DNA of 64,000 bases from Garcia nutans (Eukaryota; Streptophyta; Magnoliopsida; Malpighiales; Euphorbiaceae). The stretch's first letter is position 1. Every line of letters begins with the position of its first letter. The position numbers were made by a program, and so were the translations under genes. The DNA lies in the NCBI GenBank assembly GCA_947685225.1, contig CANTUV010000035.1:41788001-41852000 (forward strand). Reading direction: 5' to 3'. This document shows, piece by piece, positions 57,461-64,000 of the stretch. The notes below the pieces were generated by a model. The model did not search any database and had not been told where the DNA came from. It saw only the letters and a list, made by a program, of their open reading frames with translations.

Positions 57461-58620
57461 GCATTCACTGTAAAAATTAATTACTCTACAAAATCAAAAC
57501 AGAGGAAAAATTGTTAATTAGTGTCTGAAACAGCTCAACAAAATCTACCTAAAGCATCTTTGTTAATTATCTTTTAAGTTTTGTGTAGGAAGAGGCCGAA
57601 TCCATTATTTTATATTTTAATCTTGAAGCTCTTAAATCCTAATTATTATGAAGAGAAATTTGATAGTATTTGTCATTATTTCTATTTTTCCTGGTCCAAG
57701 TATTTTCCATTTTTCCTTGGCCCACGAGGAAATTTATTCTCTTAAGAACATGATAAAGGCAACACTCTAACATCCCATTAATAAATCTCTCCATCCCATT
57801 CAATCTCTCCACCCAATCCAATGGTTTTCAATCTTGATATCTTTAACAGTCTTGATATTTCCCTATGAATTTGGATGTTATAATTTAAAAATAAAAAATC
57901 TTACATTTATGATATTTTAAGAACGTCTTTAAAAATGTGTGCTTTACATCCTTCAAGTGAGTGCATGTGTTTTTAACAATTATGACATGAATGCGCCTAA
58001 AACTTGAGTTTTGACAACATTGAAGTATTGTATCTAGTTTATATTTATTTGCTCATAAAGTTCATGAAACATTCCACCCCCACAAAAGCATCTAACAAAT
58101 TGAAACTAATATATAATAATGATTTGATAAAATAAGAGGCTATAACTTCTCTGCTTGTGAACACCTTTTCATGTAATGTTTAAGCCAACAAACAGACAGC
58201 AAGAGCAAGTAAAGTAACACAAAGAAAATTTTAATTCAAAAGTAAAGATGAAACACAGGGATTAGCTGTTCTCTTCAATAATCTAACCAAGTTCTTCAAT
58301 GAGATAAAGCACAACGTTTAAGTCAGTAACTACCATCCGGCTCCATTGCTGTACTAAAAGGTTAATTCTAATAGCCCAAGTCTGCACACTACTTCATTAT
58401 TGAACAGTTAGTTTAACCTATATTTGGCTAATACCCATTGGTAGATTACTAAAAAGCTTTCTCTTGAACTAAACAGAATTTATATTATCCGGATATAATT
58501 ATACCAATTATAATTATAGAATTTATACTATCACTAAGAAGTAAGAAAGGATTTCCCAACAAAAGATATCCAGCATGGCTTTAAAAAAAAAGAATTTGGA
58601 ACGGAAGTTAGAAGAGAATA
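57461..58620. other. Non-coding stretch between the two gene fragments
   Basis: No exon-like block of either gene was recognised on either strand, and there is no repeat I can name. It may be decayed intron or spacer. Confidence 0.4.
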
Positions 58621-58785
58621 TACCTATATAGTGCATTGAGCAACACTATCCCATTTGTTGTATGTGCCTTTGCTATTCTCCGTCCACGCTCCAAAATCCA
58701 TACTACAATACAGACAAAAGAAATTGCAAAATTAAATTTCTAATTATTGCATCTATTGCTTAGGATTAATAGAGATGATCATGAG

Positions 58786-59522
58786 GCGGCGGAGATAAAG
58801 GGGGTCTCATGGGGCCCTGTTCCCCCCTCAGTTAAAAATAAAAATTTTTTAGGTATATTTGAGAATGAATATTACATTGGTTGAGATGGAACAGCTTGGT
58901 CTTACTATGTGAGAGCACGCAACTTCGATCCACGCTCCCAACATTTTTCATCCTTTTTTTTCCAATCTTTAAAACTGGGCCTTTTAATCAAGCTCATTAC
59001 AAACAAACAAGATTTGTCAATGACTCTGCCCATTACAAACAAACAAGAATAACTTAATTGTGACTCTTTCTCTTCTTTCTCACGTTTCTTCTTCGTTAAT
59101 TCCTTTTTCTTTTTTTTTCAGATAACAGTTTCTTCCTTTTTCAATTTCATTCTTTCACCGATTGGCACCAGCAAGGCAGCGGCAACAAGTTAAGAATAGG
59201 TACACCACTTACTTTTAATCTCATATTTATTTTGTTGCAATTTTTTTATCTTGCTAAAATGAATTGAAATTTGAAAAATAATGAATTAAGAAATTGGCTT
59301 GAATACTTGAGGACATTATAAATTTGAAATGTTTAATTTGATTTTGTAGTATGAAGTTTTTTTTTTTTTTGAGAAAAGTAGTATGAAGTTAAATTGAAAT
59401 TATTATTTTTTTGTAGTTTATAATCTGGAATTTTTTTATTTCTTTTATAATTTGATATTTTTAATGTTTAGTATTTAAGTTGAATTGGACCCCCCTTATC
59501 TAAAATCCTGGCTACGCCACTG
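58786..59522 (-). mobile_element. hAT-like non-autonomous DNA element in the SKU5-like intron
   Basis: The right end on the plus strand is GGCTACGCCACTG, i.e. CAGTGGCGTAGCC reading inward, a common plant hAT-type terminus. The left end is a damaged GGCGGCGGAG. TCATGAG lies on both sides (58779-58785 and 59523-59529; an eighth base differs). The 737-base interior has no coding frame. Confidence 0.6.
59346..59390. repeat. 13-bp direct repeats around a T-tract (footprint 1)
   Basis: GTAGTATGAAGTT at 59346-59358 and 59378-59390 flanks a run of T followed by GAGAAAA. It looks like a target-site duplication around a bare poly(A) tail in reverse orientation. Confidence 0.6.
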
Positions 59523-59902
59523 TCATGAGCATATCAAAACTCAAAGCTCACCCCGCAACAAAGAATGCATATCCATCCATATGGTAGCTTTGGACAGTGG
59601 TTTCGTTGTTCTGAAATATTATTTCCATAAGACCTTTGAAAGTGCTGTCAATTAGAGAGGTATCCACTTTGGGAGGTCTGTTCATTAGTCTGTTAGGGAA
59701 GTCAAAGCTCGTACACACCTGAAATAGAGAATGAAAAATTGCGATTTCTATTAGCAATTTTAGCACCTTCAACGATTCCAAAAGAGGGATCAATTTCTGC
59801 ATTGTGCCATTAGCACTCTCTACTTGTTCGAGAGATCGTAAAGGAGATAATGGAGAGATAGACACGGACAGAGGTAGAGAGAGCTATTTGGAAGCCCAAC
59901 TG

Positions 59903-59952
59903 AATCGTTTAGGATTCCTTTTTTTTTTTTTTTGATAAATCGTTTAGGATTC
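59903..59952. repeat. 15-bp direct repeats around a T-tract (footprint 2)
   Basis: AATCGTTTAGGATTC at 59903-59917 and 59938-59952 flanks C(T)15GATA. It has the same pattern as footprint 1, but an unrelated target sequence. Confidence 0.7.
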
Positions 59953-60289
59953 ATGATAAAATGAAAAACGTTTAGAATTTGGTTTTTGAGAAAAATTAAT
60001 AAATAAATAAAATAAAGATAAAATTAGAAAAGCTTTGTTTCGAAAAATTGACCACGTGGCAATATAAAAAGCACTCTTCCTTCCTTTGCATTTATATATT
60101 ATATAAAATATATATATAGATATAGATATATTAGTAAAAGTATAAATTAAAACTTAAAATTTTAATTTGTACTTTTTTTTATTATTTTTCTTAATATAAT
60201 ATAGTTTTAGTTTGATTAAAATTTATTTTTTTTAATAATGTTTGGTGACTGAGCCGAAATTTACAATTTTGGTTTGGCCTCATTTATTT

Positions 60290-60440
60290 TAATAATAATA
60301 ATAATAATAACAATATAATTAAAATAATAACTAATTATAATAATAATAATAACAACAATTAAAATAATAATAATAACAATAATAATTAAAATAATAACTA
60401 ATTATAACAACAATAATAATGATAACAATAACAATAATCA
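60290..60440. repeat. AAT/AAC simple-repeat tract before the LINE
   Basis: Mixed AATAAT, AACAAT and AATTAT runs fill about 150 bases upstream of the LINE ORF1. It could be an older poly(A)/(TAA)n tail of another retroposon. Confidence 0.7.
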
Positions 60441-60531
60441 TGTTTTTTGCATGTCCTTTTGCTTTTGCAATCTTTTCACCTGTGTAGATTTTTGCCTTTT
60501 TCTCATCTTTGTTCTTTATTCTATTCTGCTG

Positions 60532-61530
60532 ATGGAAAATGAGATGGAAAATTTAACTCTATCTGATGATGAGGACGTGTGCATCAGGGTTTCTAAACCA
60601 ATACAACAAGAAAGTGTTCCATATAGATTTTGTTTGGTGGGATTATTCGTCACTTATAATAGGATCAATTTCATCGCAATGCGGAATACTTTAGTTGATT
60701 TATGGCATCCGATAGGAGGCGTTGAAATCACAGACATTGGAGGTAAGAGGTTTTTATTCAGATTTTTTAATTTTGTTGATATGCAGAGGGTGATGGAGGG
60801 TTCACCGTGGGTTTTCAATAATAATCTATTAGTCTGGAAAATAGTTAGCGTGGGAGAGGATCCTTTGACTATTCCTCTAACACATTCTTCTATTTGGGTG
60901 CAAGTCTATGATCTCCAACCTGGTTTTATGTCTTTTGAGATGGCAAGACAATTGGGTAATTTTGTGGGGTGTTTCATGGAATATGATCATAAGGTGCATG
61001 TTGATTATGAAAATAGGCGGTTTATGAGATTGAAGGTGTTTTTGGATGTTCGTAAGTCATTAAAACGAAGGAAGCGCTTGGTTGATGAGAGTAATATAAT
61101 GTTCTATGTTAGATTTAGATTTGAAAAAATAAAAACATACTGCTATCTATGTGGAGTTATTGGTCATACTGACAATTTTTTTGAAATGAGATTGCATAAG
61201 AAGCCGGAAGAACTTGTTATGGGTTGGGATGATAGTTTAAGGGCATTACCTCGCCGGAGGGCAGTGACGGTGAGTAGTTGGCTCCGGACTGTGGGGGGAG
61301 AGAATTTTGGCGGAAATTCCGGTATTTCAGATAAGGAATTATCTAGGCAGGAGTCTTTAGCGGCCCGTGTCTTTAGAGATCAGTTTATGGGAGGAAACTA
61401 TAATTCAAATATGGAAGGAGTACAGGATGGTATGGAGGGTGAGGGTGGGCTTAATAATAAAGGGCCTGGCTTTGAGCATCCCATCACTGTGCATGAAGAT
61501 TTGTGCCCATGCAAAGGCCTGTTGAAGTAA
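60532..61530 (+). pseudogene. LINE ORF1-like protein (DUF4283 type) with damaged zinc knuckle
   Basis: I choose the ATG at 60532 (MENEMENLTLSDDEDVCIRV); the upstream in-frame ATG at 60451 would add a hydrophobic stretch from non-coding leader. Residues about 20-170 form the DUF4283-like domain common to plant LINE ORF1: FCLVGLFVTYNRINFIAMRN, FLFRFFNFVDMQRVMEGSPW and SIWVQVYDLQPGFMSFEMA. A zf-CCHC_4-type knuckle follows at about residues 204-217, CYLCGVIGHTDNFF, in which the last Cys is Phe. It would bind LINE RNA. The frame is intact for 333 codons, but the lost Cys and the broken ORF2 argue that it is not functional. Confidence 0.75.
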
Positions 61531-61672
61531 AGAAAAGGCAACGTGTTACTAATACCCCAGTTCATGATGTTTCCTTGCCTTAGGAGGATCATTCATCGAG
61601 CTACAACCCAGTCCATGCTTCGTCTGGGTTTCATGAAACGGCTAATCCTGCGGGGCAGGATAGCCGAGGGCA

Positions 61673-62590
61673 ATGAGTATTATAAGCTGGAACTGCCGGG
61701 GCTTGGGCAACCCCGGTGCGGTGAGGGCACTAAAAGATATTGTTTTGTGCCATAAGCCTATGTTGGTGTTCCTTATGGAAACCTTAGTGTAACGCAGGAA
61801 GATGGAAAGGGTGAATCATTTCCTTGGGTTTGAGAATTGCTTTACGGTGGATTGTGTGGGTAGAAGTGGTGGTTTGTGTTTGTTATGGAATAATGATATT
61901 AGAGTAACGATCAATGGTTATTCTAATAATTTTATTGACGCTTTGGTGAGTTATCAAGCTAAAGAATAGAGGATTACTGATTTCTATGGATGTCCAGAAT
62001 CGGGAAGGCGTAGAGAATCGTGGAATTTGTTGAGACAATTGGCAGGTGTTGTTGATAAACCTTGGCTTTGTTTAGGAGATTTTAACGATTTATTGACTAT
62101 GGATGACAAGGTTGGTGGGGCTGCAGTTCATAGGCATCTTTTAAATGGTTTTGCAGAGGCGCTGGGGGATTCGGGTTTGGTGGATATTCCTTGGGAGGGT
62201 TATTGGTTTACATGGGAAAAGAAGGTAAATGGCAGTGTTGTGTGTCGAGAAAAATTGGATAGGGTCCTTTTTAATACTAGCTGGTCTTCTTTATTTATGG
62301 ATGCTTTGGCAAAATCAATAGTGGCACCAGTTTCGGATCACGTTCCTGTTTTGGTATTGTTGAATCATACACTTTGGTTAATAAATATAAACGATTCAGG
62401 TTTGACAATAGCTGGGTAGGGGAGAGGGAGTTGGATGGTATTGTTCAAGATGTTTGGTGTAGGTACCGGTCTGTTTCATTGTTACAGAAATGAGATTATT
62501 GCATAGAGGCTGTTGAGAAGTGGGGCAGGAATTATAATAAGTGTTTTTGGAGGCAAAAGAAGAGACTTCAGCAACAGTTAGAGGCTGCTA
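61673..62590 (+). pseudogene. LINE ORF2 endonuclease domain
   Basis: The ATG at 61673 opens MSIISWNCRGLGNPGAVRAL, the characteristic start of plant L1 apurinic-like endonucleases. Motifs follow in order: MLVFLMETL, FNDLLTMDDKVGG after LCLGDFN (catalytic Asp/Asn pair), WFTWEKK, and SDHVPVLV with the catalytic Asp-His pair. Stops occur near 61786 and 61968, and a frame shift near 62375. The enzyme would nick target DNA for target-primed reverse transcription. The segment then runs into WRQKKRLQQQLEAARDV before the deletion. Confidence 0.85.
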
Positions 62591-62593
62591 GAG

Positions 62594-63130
62594 ATGTTTT
62601 CGATGACAGCATTATTTCAGGATGCTCATAGGAGGGGAAGCTTACATGGTGTGTCGGTGGGAAGGGGTTGTCCGGGTATAACGCATTTGCTTTTTGCGGA
62701 TGATTCTTTTTTCTTCTTTGAAGGGTCGATGCAGGAAGCAGGGATGGTTAATGATATTCTTCAAAGATATGAGAGGGCATCAGGTTAGGCTATTAATTTG
62801 AGTAAGTCTGGTATTTTCTATAGCCCGAAAATGGGGGGTGATTTGAAGAGTCAAATTTCTACTCTTCTTAGGGTGGATGGTTCTTTTGGTGATGGTAAAT
62901 ATCTTGGTCTTCCTTCTCTTATTGGGAGGTCCAAGAAGCAAGTGTTTGGTTTTCTACGTGACAAGCTTGAGAAACGGGTAGGTAATTGGTCGAATAGGTT
63001 CCTCTCTAAGGCCGGGAGAGAGGTTCTTATTAAATCGGTTGCTCAGGCTATTCCTACACATTGCATGAGTGTTTTTAAGTTGCCATTATCGATTTGCGAT
63101 GTGTTGCAAAAAAGAATGAACAAATATTAG
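62594..63130 (+). pseudogene. LINE reverse transcriptase, C-terminal part only
   Basis: It begins abruptly in the RT palm, LHGVSVGRGCPGITHLLFAD then DSFFFF, with the FADD catalytic box at about 62692-62703. It continues with KYLGLPSLIGRSKKQVFGFL and GNWSNRFLSKAGREVLIKSV, the L1 thumb region. The fingers and first palm motifs that normally separate endonuclease from FADD are absent; the junction lies near 62597. A TAG at 62788 also breaks the frame. Confidence 0.85.
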
Positions 63131-63185
63131 TGGGGGGAGAAGAAGGAAGGAGGGAGGGGGATTCATTGGCTTTTCATGGGAGAGG

Positions 63186-63960
63186 ATGTGTATCAATAAA
63201 GGGAAGGGTGGTATGGGTTTTAGGGATTTGCATTGTTTTAATATGGCAATGTTGGCTAAACAAGGGTGGCATCTCATGACTGAGCCAGATACTCTTTTTT
63301 CAAAACTTTTCAAAGCTAAATATTTTCGGAATAGGGATTTTATGAATGCTTCTTTGGGTAGAAAACCAAGTTATGTATGGAGAAGTATTCATGCCTCTAT
63401 TGGTGTATTAAAACACGGTATTAGATGGAGGGTTGATGATGGTGAAACTATTGGGGTATTGTCACATCTTTGGTTGCCTATGGATAATAATTTTTGGGTA
63501 GAGGATAGCAGGGAGTTTATTGATCCAAGTTTAAGGGTGAAAGATTTGTTTGTGGAAGGGGAGAGGAGATGGGATGTCGAGAGAATAATGTCTTTGTTTA
63601 GTGTCCGTGAAGTTAGAGCTATTCTGGACATTCCTCTTATAATTTTTCATAGAAGTGATAGTATTATGTGGCATTGGGAAAAGAGAGGAGTGTATAGTGT
63701 GAAGTCTGGGTATTATGTGGCTAAGAGGTTATATAGGGGTAGAGAGGATGAGGCGGCGGGGGAGTGGTGGGGTAAGATGTGGGGCTTGGATGTGTCTCCT
63801 AAGGATAGGGATTTCATATAGAGGGCTATGAGGGATATATTGCCTACAAAGGAAAGGCTTAGGAGGAGAGGGATGGACGTTGATCTTAGGTGTCCTTGGT
63901 GTGGAGGGGATGAGGGTATTAATCATGCTCTTGTATTATGTTGTAAAGCTCAAGGGGTAT
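63186..63960 (+). pseudogene. LINE ORF2 C-terminal region (zf-RVT type)
   Basis: GGMGFRDLHCFNMAMLAKQG and WHLMTEPDTLFSKLFKAKYF precede SYVWRSI, IRWRVDDGETIGV and a C-terminal cysteine pair, RCPWCGGDEGINHALVLC. These are the standard segments of plant LINE ORF2 after RT. The frame is open for 211 codons to a TAG at 63819-63821 and can be followed in the same frame to a stop near 63966. An RNase H domain, if present, would lie beyond the window. Confidence 0.8.
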
Positions 63961-64000
63961 GGAGGTAAGGAGGGTTTGTAGTGGGTGAAGCTAATATTTC

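Larger units (their letters stand above)
58624..59718 (-). pseudogene. SKU5/NTP303-like multicopper oxidase exon remnants
   Basis: Exon 1 is 59718-59552. After a TTTCAG acceptor it reads FDFPNRLMNRPPKVDTSLID, then TFKGLMEIIFQNNETTVQSY and HMDGYAFFVAG, and ends at a GTGAGC donor. Exon 2 is 58702-58624. After a TTGTAG acceptor it reads MDFGAWTENSKGTYNKWD then SVAQCTI, a TAG and a GTATAT donor. Joined in phase, these match the cupredoxin region of plant SKU5-similar/pollen NTP303 proteins, cell-wall-associated relatives of ascorbate oxidase. Exons before and after are not found, the last codon of exon 2 is a stop where the family has Gln, and a hAT-like element sits in the intron. It is a gene fragment, not a working gene. 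Confidence 0.7.
60451..64000 (+). mobile_element. LINE (plant L1-like non-LTR retrotransposon), incomplete at the window edge
   Basis: ORF1 (60532-61530) is followed by an ORF2 in fragments: endonuclease (61673-62590), the C-terminal part of RT with FADD (62594-63130) and a zf-RVT-like C-terminal region (63186-63960). Stops, frameshifts and a large internal deletion in RT make it dead. The 3' end and tail lie beyond 64000. Confidence 0.85.

Noticed and set aside
14900..60000. tRNA or rRNA genes
   Set aside because: No tRNA-like A/B box pairs or rRNA segments were recognised. tRNA-related matches are only the 12-19 base primer sites of the retrotransposons.

Overview
This 64 kb window is plant nuclear DNA, almost certainly from a eudicot. 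It is AT-rich and dominated by nested LTR retrotransposons of two Ty3/gypsy lineages. The first is Athila: tRNA-Asp-type primer sites, gag with a CX2CX3HX4C knuckle, and an env-like ORF after pol. The second is Tekay-type chromoviruses: the TGGTATCAGAGC primer site, LTRs of the form TGTAA...TTACA, and a C-terminal chromodomain. There are also remnants of a CACTA transposon, a hAT-like element, a LINE and two host-type gene fragments. No intact host gene, tRNA or rRNA was recognised. The species cannot be named from the sequence.

Layout. 1-534 and 7559-10460 are two pieces of one minus-strand Athila-type element (G). They are split by a complete non-autonomous Athila-derived element (A, 535-7553; TSD ACTTC). 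G ends inside a Tekay LTR (H, 10461-12877). 12878-17099 is older AT-rich DNA with a half CACTA element and a minisatellite. 17100-54843 is one Tekay element (C, TSD CTTAT on both sides) swollen to 37.7 kb by insertions. Its 5' LTR holds B (18479-26236, a Tekay-type element with no coding capacity). An Athila element (D, about 26237-38487) lies in its gag, and D's 5' LTR itself received an inverted solo LTR (F, 26309-29381). Its integrase holds a complete minus-strand Tekay element (E, 41525-51434; TSD ACAGC/ACAGT). A large deletion fuses the 3' LTR of B to the 5' LTR of D and removed the C sequence between them. 54849-60440 is the other flank of C, with amino-acid-permease-like and SKU5/NTP303-like exon remnants on the minus strand. 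60451-64000 is a LINE running off the window.

All retrotransposon reading frames are broken. Most stops sit where a relative in this same window has Gln or Trp, so the decay looks dominated by C-to-T change. The elements cannot act as a present-day system, but the cis structure of the LTRs is unusual.

The main discovery candidate is a tandem palindromic module built from GACACG...CGTGTC half-sites. It occurs in every LTR family here and comes in three 'dialects' (GGCC-type, GCCC-type and GCCACGG-type). Each dialect is shared between one Athila and at least one Tekay element, although the rest of those LTRs is unrelated. In Tekay LTRs the module always lies between a GTAAGT splice-donor-like site and a conserved double hairpin ending in CAG. 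In four of the five Tekay LTR families a minisatellite bracketed by a 26-bp inverted repeat also lies in between. This suggests a shared, modular LTR leader architecture that may be spliced.
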